From assembly GCA_965370315.1 (NCBI GenBank), contig CBDUTO010000024.1, forward strand, positions 1-41,035: a stretch of 41,035 nt of DNA, given 5' to 3'. Under the pieces are notes generated by a model. The model made no database searches. It worked only from the letters and a program-made list of their open reading frames with translations, and had not been told where the DNA came from. The translations under genes and the position numbers were made by a program. Shown here in pieces: positions 27,477 through 35,494 of the stretch (within the stretch, counting starts at the first letter, position 1; each line of letters begins with the position of its first letter). Source of the stretch: 1-14-2-50-31-20 sp965370315 (GTDB lineage: Bacteria; Bacteroidota; Ignavibacteria; Ignavibacteriales; Melioribacteraceae).

Positions 27477-30467
27477 CTAATCAATTTCTGGTTTAATAAT
27501 TATCCCTTTATTATCTCTTCCATTAATCTTTATTATAATGGGAGAATCTAATTCTATATGTTTTGCTACACTTTTTTCTTCAACAATATTTTGTCCTAAT
27601 AACCAATCCCAGTCAATAAATCCGTTACCTTTGTGGCTATTAACAGAAAAGTAACCAACTTTAAATGATGTTAAATTTTGGAAGAAATGAGAGCCTTGCG
27701 ATGGTTCAACATCAAAATCCTCAAAGTTACTTTCCACTATTGCTTTAGCTCCAGATATTTGTTCCCAGTTTATTGGTATGCCAAGCCATGAGTCTAGAGT
27801 TCCCCATCTTCCAAGACCTATGAGTAAATAATTTCTTTTTTTCATAGTTAACTTTCCATTAAAGTAAGCTATCTCTTTTGCTACTTCCCTACTCTTTGCA
27901 CGGTCGAATTTATTAATATCTACAAAAACAATATCTGTGATTTTTTTGTTTACTCCATTTCCTAAAGCACTATTTGATGCACAGATTAACTCATTATTTT
28001 TATATCCTTCAATATCGAGTTCTTCAAGTTCAGTATCAACAACTAAGGGCCTCATCTGCACAACGCCAAACTCTTTTGGTTTTTTATTAGGAGTAGATAA
28101 ATTAACAGCAAACTCAATTTCAACTGGAGTACTCATACCCCAACTTCCCATTTTGAGAAGCGTATCTAAAATTTCTGGAAGTTGAATTGTTTTGTATTTT
28201 AATAGTGGGGCAAGCGTAAAGAGTTTTAATCCATCTCTTGAAGTGCCATCATATATTGCATTATTCTGTGCAGAATAGGTAGATCCAACATGCGATAATG
28301 TCCCATCTTTTTCAGCATCATGCACATCATGTTGCTTAATAATATCATCTTCAGTTAGAATAACTTCATCTCTTTGCTGCATATCAATAGCAAAGTATTT
28401 TTTCTGTCCATATTCTAAAACATCTTTAATAACAGAATGCTGTAAAATATGCTTTGGATGCTTTGGACTAAAGCTCACAGAGCTTCCACCTTCAACAATT
28501 GTTTTACCTAATCCAAATGCCACCGAAACAGTTCCCTCATCAGATTTAAGTGGTTTTACAGGATAAAAGTTGTATGACTTTGCCATTCCAGAAAACTCTG
28601 GATAAAATTTTTGATTATGTACAGCTCCAACCATTTTTTGAATAATAACAGCCATTTTCTCTTCTTCAAGATGGTATGAAGTAACCTTAATATACTGCTT
28701 GGCTCTTTGATAATATATTGATGCATAGACTTGTTTTATTGCATTTACCAATCGCATCAATCTTATTTCTTGACTTTCATGGTTGTTTGGTAACATCAAA
28801 GTATCATAAACACCAGCAAATGGTTGCCCTTGCGAATCTTCTAATAAACTGGATGAACGAATCGCCAGAGGCTCATCTATTATAATTAAGAATCTAATTA
28901 AATTCTTAATGGCTTTATATGGAAATGTTGGAGCTTCAATAAAAGCTTTTCTAATCTCTTCATCATCTTCACAGTTTAAAGCAAAGTTTGTTAAGTTATT
29001 TTCTTCCATGAACTGGTCAAAAATGTCTGTGGCTAAAACAAGTGTTGCAGGAACAAATATTTCTACATCTTTTAATCTACTATTAATATTGAAGTTGCTT
29101 AACAAGCTACTGAAAAATCCAAGCCCACGTGCCTTTCCTCCAATAGATCCACCACCAATTCTAGCAAAATAACTTAATTTATTAAATGTCTTACGATCAA
29201 AATCAGAAATAATTCCCTGCTGTCTCTCTCTGTTATAAATATCTATTGATTCTATAACATCTTTTCTAAGTGCATCAATTGAACTATATTGATTTATTTT
29301 ACGCGGACGAAGCCTATAGGCCAACCAAAAATCTGTACGTGATTTTAGCCAACTTGAGAAATGGTTCCGAGATGTGTGATAAGCAATGCTCTCTTCTGGA
29401 ACATCAGCAAGCCTCTCAGCTAATTGAGTTATGTTTGATGCACGTGCTACTTCATCCCCATTTGGTAACCTAAAAATAAAGTCTCCAAACGAAAATTGCT
29501 CATTCATGAACTTTCGTAGCTCATCAAGCAAGGTTGATGATTTTTTATAAATAAATGAAATTCCTAGTTCTGATACGTATTTCTCATTCTCTTTATTATT
29601 TGATTGGAGTAAAACAGGTAAGTCTGGATGGAGCTTTTTTATTCGCTTAGTAAATAGTAACCCAGCTCGTTTATTTAGTACACCCCCTTTTTGAAAATCA
29701 ATATCTGAAATAACTCCTAACACATAATTTTCATACTTCTTGAAATAATTCCATGCTTCTTCATAATTAGAGCACAAAAGAATTTTTGGGCGCGCACGCA
29801 TTTTTAAAAATTTATGAGAAAGATTTATTCCCTCTCCCACAAGGCGTTGTGCTTGTTTAACAACTTCTGAATATATTAATGGTAAATATGAAGAATAAAA
29901 CCGAACACTATCTTCAATCAAAATAATTACTTGTACACCAACGCGACTAATGTCGGATTCAACATTCATTCGATCTTCAAAATATTTAATGATTCCAAAT
30001 ACTATTCTGAAATCTCCTAGCCACATAAATGTTTTATCAAATGCCTCCACTTCTTTGCTTCTAATTATTTCCCTAAACTCACTATTGTTATAGCCAAGCA
30101 ATGCAACATGAATATTCAAGTTTAGTTTTTTAATTCTTCTCGCAAATTTACTGGCAGGCATATCTTCAACGTGTAGTGTAGTAATAATAAGGTTAAATCT
30201 ATTCTCGTTTTTTGCCAGCTTTATTGCCTCTTCACCACTAGAAACATGTACCAACTCAGGGCTATGACTTAAATTAAGTCCTTGATACTCTTTTCTTATT
30301 AATTCGTAAAGTCTTCCATCTTCTTCAAAAAGATAGAAATCATACATACTTGAAACAAGAATAATGTCATGAATACGGTGTGACATAAGATTATGAAAAT
30401 CTTGAAATTTTTCTTCCTTGCTCTGCTGCAGTAGCTCTTTATCAAATTTTAATGATTTTAGTAACAT
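27477..30467 (-). CDS. Receiver-like / PEP-synthase ATP-grasp fusion protein, paralogue 2
   Basis: A 996-residue paralogue of the protein at 22413-25427, collinear from end to end with most positions identical by eye. It shares the degenerate first receiver, the second receiver with ILIEDS and GVISDIDF, the ATP-grasp blocks GGKARGLG, PLAIRSSSLLEDSQGQPFAG and AFGLGKTIVEGG, and the C-terminal GRWGTLDSWLG and SQGSHFFQNL blocks. Again there is no phosphohistidine or PEP-binding domain. No Shine-Dalgarno is visible before the ATG, unlike paralogue 1 (GAG). It lies 136 bp after gdhA-2, behind an apparent terminator. The function is unknown; ATP-dependent phosphotransfer or ligand sensing under receiver control is my inference. 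Confidence 0.85.
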   Translation of the reverse strand: MLLKSLKFDKELLQQSKEEKFQDFHNLMSHRIHDIILVSSMYDFYLFEEDGRLYELIRKEYQGLNLSHSPELVHVSSGEEAIKLAKNENRFNLIITTLHVEDMPASKFARRIKKLNLNIHVALLGYNNSEFREIIRSKEVEAFDKTFMWLGDFRIVFGIIKYFEDRMNVESDISRVGVQVIILIEDSVRFYSSYLPLIYSEVVKQAQRLVGEGINLSHKFLKMRARPKILLCSNYEEAWNYFKKYENYVLGVISDIDFQKGGVLNKRAGLLFTKRIKKLHPDLPVLLQSNNKENEKYVSELGISFIYKKSSTLLDELRKFMNEQFSFGDFIFRLPNGDEVARASNITQLAERLADVPEESIAYHTSRNHFSSWLKSRTDFWLAYRLRPRKINQYSSIDALRKDVIESIDIYNRERQQGIISDFDRKTFNKLSYFARIGGGSIGGKARGLGFFSSLLSNFNINSRLKDVEIFVPATLVLATDIFDQFMEENNLTNFALNCEDDEEIRKAFIEAPTFPYKAIKNLIRFLIIIDEPLAIRSSSLLEDSQGQPFAGVYDTLMLPNNHESQEIRLMRLVNAIKQVYASIYYQRAKQYIKVTSYHLEEEKMAVIIQKMVGAVHNQKFYPEFSGMAKSYNFYPVKPLKSDEGTVSVAFGLGKTIVEGGSSVSFSPKHPKHILQHSVIKDVLEYGQKKYFAIDMQQRDEVILTEDDIIKQHDVHDAEKDGTLSHVGSTYSAQNNAIYDGTSRDGLKLFTLAPLLKYKTIQLPEILDTLLKMGSWGMSTPVEIEFAVNLSTPNKKPKEFGVVQMRPLVVDTELEELDIEGYKNNELICASNSALGNGVNKKITDIVFVDINKFDRAKSREVAKEIAYFNGKLTMKKRNYLLIGLGRWGTLDSWLGIPINWEQISGAKAIVESNFEDFDVEPSQGSHFFQNLTSFKVGYFSVNSHKGNGFIDWDWLLGQNIVEEKSVAKHIELDSPIIIKINGRDNKGIIIKPEID

Positions 30468-30547
30468 ATTTTAATTAGAATATTTCGAAATTGAAAATCA
30501 CAACTACCAAAAGATAAAGTAAAATTATTTTTTAGTCAAAAAGAGGA

Positions 30548-30575
30548 ATAAAAAACCCCCAAATAATTGGGGGTT
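30548..30575 (-). terminator. Intrinsic terminator or attenuator after gdhA-2
   Basis: On the minus strand AACCCCC and GGGGGTT (30569-30575 and 30554-30560) form a 7-bp GC-rich stem with an 8-base loop followed by six T. It lies about 30 bases after the gdhA-2 stop and before the ATP-grasp partner, so the partner is either expressed by readthrough or has its own promoter. Confidence 0.75.
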
Positions 30576-30603
30576 AAATGAATGAAAATTATTTTGCAAC
30601 AGG

Positions 30604-31965
30604 CTAAACAACTCCTTGATCTAACATTGAATCAGCAATTTTTACGAAACCACCAATGTTTGCACCTAATACATAATTACCTTGAGCACCATATTTATCA
30701 GCAGTAGCAACACATGTAGTATGTATATCTTTCATAATCATTTTTAATCTGGTATCAACTTCTTCACGAGTCCAGCTGTATCTCATACTGTTTTGAGCCA
30801 TTTCTAATCCAGATACAGCAACACCACCAGCGTTTGCAGCTTTTCCAGGACCGTATAGAATTTTACTATCTACAAATAGATTAACTCCTTCTATTACGGT
30901 TGGCATATTTGCACCTTCACTAACAACGAAAACACCATTGTCCAGTAGGTTTTGTGCATCTTTGCCATTAATTTCATTTTGAGTTGCACTCGGGAATGCA
31001 CAATCTGCTTTGTGATTCCATAATGGATTATAATCTGCTGTAGCATCAAGTGGAGTAAATACTGAATTTGTGTATCTATCAGCATACTCTTTAATTCTAC
31101 CTCTCTTAACATTTTTCAATTCCATAATATATGCCAGTTTATCAGCATTAATACCTTCATCATCATATATGTAACCGGAAGAATCAGAAACAGTAAGTAC
31201 TTTTCCACCAAGTTCAAGAACTTTTTCAATTGTATACTGAGCGACGTTACCACTTCCTGAAACCAAACATACTTTTCCTTCCAATGAATCACTTCTTGTT
31301 GCTAACATTTCGGCAGCAAAATAAACAGTACCGTAACCAGTAGCTTCTGGTCTAATAAGAGATCCGCCCCAGTTTAAGCCTTTACCAGTAAGGATTCCAG
31401 CAAATTCATTTTTTAATTTTTTGTACTGTCCAAACATAAAACCGATTTCTCTTCCACCAACACCAATATCACCAGCTGGAACATCTGTATTTGGCCCTAT
31501 GTGACGGAATAGTTCACTCATGAAACTTTGAGTAAATCTCATAACTTCAAGATCGCTTTTCCCTTTAGGATCAAAATCTGATCCACCCTTTCCACCACCC
31601 ATTGGCAGCGTTGTTAAACTATTTTTGAATACTTGCTCGAAAGCTAAAAACTTTAATATTCCAAGATTTACTGAAGGGTGAAATCTTAAACCACCTTTGT
31701 AAGGTCCTATAGCAGAATTCATTTCAATTCTGAATCCTCTATTAACTTGAACTTCACCTTCATCATCAACCCAAGGAACTCTAAACATTATTACTCTTTC
31801 AGGTTCAATAATTCTTTCTAGCACTTTAGCTGCACGGTACTCTGGGTGTTTTTCCATAACTGCATCAAGTGATTCAACAACTTCTTCTACAGCTTGATGG
31901 AATTCCGGTTGACTCGGATTTTTTGCCTTTACATCTTCCATTAGACTTCTTACGTACTCTGACAT
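30604..31965 (-). CDS. gdhA: Glutamate dehydrogenase 2
   Basis: Same reaction and catalytic blocks as the enzyme at 25549-26889 (Lys126, Asp166). The coenzyme domain, however, reads LVSGSGNVAQYTIEKVLELG and TVSDSSGYIYD, as in E. coli-type NADP-specific GdhA. The first ~210 and last ~85 residues nearly match paralogue 1, while about 215-365 differ strongly and contain a longer segment (ATADYNPLWNHKADCAFPSA). Length 453. GGAG lies 5 bases before the ATG. First gene of the leftward gdhA cluster. Confidence 0.95.
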   Translation of the reverse strand: MSEYVRSLMEDVKAKNPSQPEFHQAVEEVVESLDAVMEKHPEYRAAKVLERIIEPERVIMFRVPWVDDEGEVQVNRGFRIEMNSAIGPYKGGLRFHPSVNLGILKFLAFEQVFKNSLTTLPMGGGKGGSDFDPKGKSDLEVMRFTQSFMSELFRHIGPNTDVPAGDIGVGGREIGFMFGQYKKLKNEFAGILTGKGLNWGGSLIRPEATGYGTVYFAAEMLATRSDSLEGKVCLVSGSGNVAQYTIEKVLELGGKVLTVSDSSGYIYDDEGINADKLAYIMELKNVKRGRIKEYADRYTNSVFTPLDATADYNPLWNHKADCAFPSATQNEINGKDAQNLLDNGVFVVSEGANMPTVIEGVNLFVDSKILYGPGKAANAGGVAVSGLEMAQNSMRYSWTREEVDTRLKMIMKDIHTTCVATADKYGAQGNYVLGANIGGFVKIADSMLDQGVV

Positions 31966-32301
31966 AGTTTCTCCATAGTTTTAGTTTGTTTAATAATTAA
32001 CTAGATTTAATAAAATGAGAATTAATTATCTCTATTCTATCATTTATATAATTATTGATTTTTCTTCTTAGGAAGTTTGAAAGAATGGGTGTGAATTTTT
32101 GATCTATTTGATTTAAATAAATAAAATTTTTGTTAATCAACTCAATACTCAAAAAAGTTTAACTGCTTAACTAATTCCAAAATACATAAAAAACTTATTG
32201 ACTTAATAAAACTTAATCAAGAATATTTATTAAACAAAATTTTTTGAAAAATTATTTTCTATGTAAGGTGAAGATTCTTTTAAGAAAAAAGCATACGGAA
32301 G
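31966..32301. other. AT-rich spacer upstream of gdhA-2
   Basis: 336 bp without a credible gene on either strand. It should hold the gdhA-2 promoter (reading left), but I see no clear TAnnTTTG element. No hairpins or repeats stand out. Confidence 0.5.
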
Positions 32302-33132
32302 TTAAACTACTTTTTTAACATCAGAATTTATTTTAATAAATTTTAGACCAGATTCTTTTGGGAGTTTATTAGTTAGTGCATCAGTATCAATCCACCCCAC
32401 ACCGTTAATACGAAGTGAATATTCATCCTCAATATTTTGTTTCGAAGATTTTTTTTGAAAAACAAAATCAATCTCTGTTTTGCTTGAATTGTCAATTGGA
32501 AAGGAAGTCCCAGAGAATATTGCATCAGCATTATTTGCAGCAATAACTACTGGCACAGTGTAGGCTAGTATTTTCAAATCATATTTAAATGATTTCATAT
32601 CTTCATAAATTTTTTCCAGAGCAATTAAATTTTTTGCTCCCTCTTCTCTAATGCAAAATATCTGCCATAATCCTGTAATGCCTGGTTTAGAATTGAAACT
32701 ATCCCTTAGCTTATAATATTCCCAATCATTCTTCTTTAGTAGTTTTAAGTCTGATATCATAAAAGGACGAGGCCCAACAAAACTCATTTCACCTTTTAAT
32801 ACATTATATATTTGAGGCAGTTCATCAAGTCCAGTTTTTCTTAACCAACTTCCAAAATTGGAAATATTCTCTTTATGATGCGATTTGAAAAAGATACTCT
32901 TTTGAGTATTCCCAATTTTAGCTCTCTCATCCCTTACTCTAATTGTGCGAAGTTTATAAATTTTAAAACGAAACTTAGTTAGAGTAATGCCACGCTCTTG
33001 AGTAAAGAATGGTTTCTGCCAATCAATTGAGAAAAGAATTCCAGCAAAAAGTAGTATAAGAGGTAAGATTGCAGGAAGCAAAATTAAAGCAAAGAATACA
33101 TCAAAGAGTCTTTTTTTCAATTTATATATCAT
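32302..33132 (-). CDS. Bacterial sugar transferase (polyprenyl-phosphate hexose-1-phosphate transferase)
   Basis: A monotopic membrane enzyme that starts glycan synthesis by moving a sugar 1-phosphate onto undecaprenyl phosphate. One N-terminal hydrophobic hairpin (about residues 10-35) precedes the catalytic core: YKLRTIRVRDERA, GSWLRKTGLDELPQIYNVLKG with the Asp103-Glu104 dyad, SFVGPRP (117-123) and the SKPGITGLWQI block. It resembles WcaJ/WbaP C-terminal domains and lacks their extra N-terminal helices. The C-terminal ~80 residues are a non-standard extension. It follows the MlaE-type permease gene by 44 bp on the same strand, without other glycan genes nearby. Confidence 0.88.
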   Translation of the reverse strand: MIYKLKKRLFDVFFALILLPAILPLILLFAGILFSIDWQKPFFTQERGITLTKFRFKIYKLRTIRVRDERAKIGNTQKSIFFKSHHKENISNFGSWLRKTGLDELPQIYNVLKGEMSFVGPRPFMISDLKLLKKNDWEYYKLRDSFNSKPGITGLWQIFCIREEGAKNLIALEKIYEDMKSFKYDLKILAYTVPVVIAANNADAIFSGTSFPIDNSSKTEIDFVFQKKSSKQNIEDEYSLRINGVGWIDTDALTNKLPKESGLKFIKINSDVKKVV

Positions 33133-33176
33133 TGTTATTTTAAAAAATTCAACTTAAAAAGTTAAATGGAAAAACT

Positions 33177-33950
33177 TTAAAAGACAAGAGACCAAAGGAT
33201 GTAATCCAAAATTAGAATTAGTGCCGCAGAAAGTACAAATGAACGGATTGTGGATAGCCCAACCCCTTCGGCACCTCCAATTGTTCTAAAACCAATATGA
33301 CATCCAAGTAAAGATGTAATGCCACCAAAAACAACACCTTTTACCATTCCAAAAAGAAAATCACTAATTAGAAAGTACCTCTTAACTGAGTCGAAAAATA
33401 CTGAGTATGAAACATCCAAAAAATAGTTAGAAATAAAATAAGCTCCTGCAACCGCAATTACGTTAGCAAATACAATTAATATTGGCATCATCAGAATTGA
33501 CGCATAAAATCTTGGCATAGCTAAATAACGAACAGGACTAATTCCCATTGTTTCGAGAGCATCAATCTGCTCGGTCACTTTCATTGAACCAAGTTCTGCA
33601 GCAATTGAAGCACCAACACGTCCAGCAATTATAATGGCAGTTAAAACTGGTCCAAGCTCTGTAATAATTGCTCTGCTAGTTGCTGTTCCCAAAAATGAAA
33701 TTGGCGCAATTCCTTTTAATTGGTATGCAGCTTGCCATGCAGATACAGCTCCAGTAAAAACAGCTATAATTATTACAAGAGGCAATGAGTTAACTCCAAT
33801 ATGCTCCATTTGAAATAAAAGCAATTTTCTATTTTTGATAAGTTTTGGAGTAAATCTTAAAATTGAAAAAAACAATTGGCTAATCTGCCCTACTTCTGCA
33901 AAAAAGTTAATCGTCTTTTCCCCAATTTTTTCAACCAGTTTTCTAATCAT
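33177..33950 (-). CDS. mlaE: MlaE-family ABC transporter permease
   Basis: Integral membrane subunit of Mla/Mce-type lipid transporters that move phospholipid between the membranes. Five or six hydrophobic segments and the family blocks FTGAVSAWQAAYQL, ITELGPVLTAIIIAGRVGAS, AAELGSMKVTEQIDALETMG and GMVKGVVFGGITSLLGCHIG are present. At 257 residues it is full length. The expected ATPase (MlaF) and MCE protein genes are not next to it in this window; the neighbour is a sugar transferase. No Shine-Dalgarno before the ATG. Confidence 0.92.
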   Translation of the reverse strand: MIRKLVEKIGEKTINFFAEVGQISQLFFSILRFTPKLIKNRKLLLFQMEHIGVNSLPLVIIIAVFTGAVSAWQAAYQLKGIAPISFLGTATSRAIITELGPVLTAIIIAGRVGASIAAELGSMKVTEQIDALETMGISPVRYLAMPRFYASILMMPILIVFANVIAVAGAYFISNYFLDVSYSVFFDSVKRYFLISDFLFGMVKGVVFGGITSLLGCHIGFRTIGGAEGVGLSTIRSFVLSAALILILDYILWSLVF

Positions 33951-34113
33951 GTTGTAAATCTAATAAAAAAAAAACGAAAGAAAGTCTATCATATTTCGCC
34001 TTTAATCCAAATTTAACTGCCTAAATCTTAAAAATTATTATTATTAAATTTATATTCTAAGTAATTTTTAAGATATTTGTTCTTGAAAATTTAATTGATA
34101 AAGGTATTATATA

Positions 34114-35184
34114 ATGAGTAAACTAATTTTTGATTTAAGTGACTCGGATGGAAAAGACGAGATGCCAGAAGAACTAATATTTGGAAGAACATTTACGACC
34201 CATCTACTTGAAATGGAATACATCGAATCTGAGGGTGGTTGGCAGGATGCTAAAATTAAAAAGCATTCCGATTTGAGTTTGAGTCCAGCAGCTTCTGTAA
34301 TCCATTATGGGCAATCGATTTTTGAAGGATTGAAAGCTTATAAACAGCCTGATGGAGAGATAGCACTATTCCGACCAAGAAAAAACTTTGAACGTCTAAA
34401 TCGTTCTGCTGAGAAAATGTGCATTCCAGAAGTTGATATTGATTTTGCTTTAAATGGCTTAATGGAATTACTTAAAATTGAGAAGGATTGGGTGCCAGAT
34501 AAACCAGATCACTCATTATATATTAGACCCTACATGTTTGCTATTGATCCATTTATTGGTGTTAAACCAGGTGAGCATTACAAATTTATAATTCTTTTAA
34601 GTCCGGTTGGACCATACTATCCACAAGGTTTTAAACCAGTTCCAATAATTGTAACTGACAAATATGTTAGAGCAGTTAAAGGAGGTGTTGGGGAGTGCAA
34701 AACTGCAGGGAACTATGCTGCCTCTCTTTATGCACAAAGAGAAGCCTTAAAAGAAGGATATACGCAAGTACTATACCTTGATGCAATAGAGCGAAAGTAT
34801 ATTGAAGAAGTTGGAACCATGAATATGTTTGTTCAATTCAAAGATGAAGTTGCAACTCCGAGATTATCAGGGACTATTCTTCGTGGAATAACGAGAATGT
34901 CAGTTCTAGAAATACTAAGAGACTGGGGTTACAATGTAAATGAAAGAGATATTCCTATTAATGAAATAGTGAATAGATACAATGACGGAGATGTTGTTGA
35001 GCTTTTTGGAACTGGAACGGCTGCTGTTATTTCTTCAATTAGTAAGCTCAAATTTAATGATACAATATTAGACTTTAATAGTGAGCAAGCAGGAGAACTT
35101 GGAACAAAACTCTATAAAGAACTTACAGATATTCAGTATGGTAGAAAAGAAGATAAATTTAATTGGATGACAATAGTTAAATAA
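34114..35184 (+). CDS. ilvE: Branched-chain amino acid aminotransferase
   Basis: Fold-type IV PLP enzyme for the last step of Val, Leu and Ile synthesis, with glutamate as amino donor. Blocks include HYGQSIFEGLKAYKQPDG, FRPRKNFERLNRSAEKMCIP, YIRPYMFA, GECKTAGNYAASL with Lys196 as the Schiff-base residue, and VEEVGTMN-like IEEVGTMNMF. Its 356-residue, long N-terminal form matches the eukaryotic-like BCAT group. AAGG stands 9 bases before the ATG. Monocistronic, with its own terminator. Confidence 0.95.
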   Translation: MSKLIFDLSDSDGKDEMPEELIFGRTFTTHLLEMEYIESEGGWQDAKIKKHSDLSLSPAASVIHYGQSIFEGLKAYKQPDGEIALFRPRKNFERLNRSAEKMCIPEVDIDFALNGLMELLKIEKDWVPDKPDHSLYIRPYMFAIDPFIGVKPGEHYKFIILLSPVGPYYPQGFKPVPIIVTDKYVRAVKGGVGECKTAGNYAASLYAQREALKEGYTQVLYLDAIERKYIEEVGTMNMFVQFKDEVATPRLSGTILRGITRMSVLEILRDWGYNVNERDIPINEIVNRYNDGDVVELFGTGTAAVISSISKLKFNDTILDFNSEQAGELGTKLYKELTDIQYGRKEDKFNWMTIVK

Positions 35185-35196
35185 ATTAGCACCCTA

Positions 35197-35235
35197 TTTA
35201 CCCCCTTTTATTATCTAATTGGGGGTAAAATTTTT
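35197..35235 (+). terminator. Intrinsic terminator of ilvE
   Basis: TTTACCCCC (35197-35205) and GGGGGTAAA (35221-35229) form a 9-bp stem with a 15-base loop, followed by ATTTTT. It lies 12 bases after the ilvE stop. The remaining spacer to the next gene shows nothing further. Confidence 0.85.
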
Positions 35236-35494
35236 ACCCACCCCTTAATTCATTCTTATTGGAATATAATTTTAGTTATTAGATTTATTTTAATAACTTG
35301 TGAAACTATATTTTAAGTTAAGTGTTAAACTTGAAGAATAAACAAACTCGGGTTAATTCAAAACAAAGAATTTGTTAGTTGGAACCCTTTTTGTAGTTGA
35401 ACAATCTAATTTACATAACAGATTTCTAACATTCGTTTAAAATGAGAAGCACTTAATATTATTTTTACAGAAACATAATCAATTGGAGTTTAAT

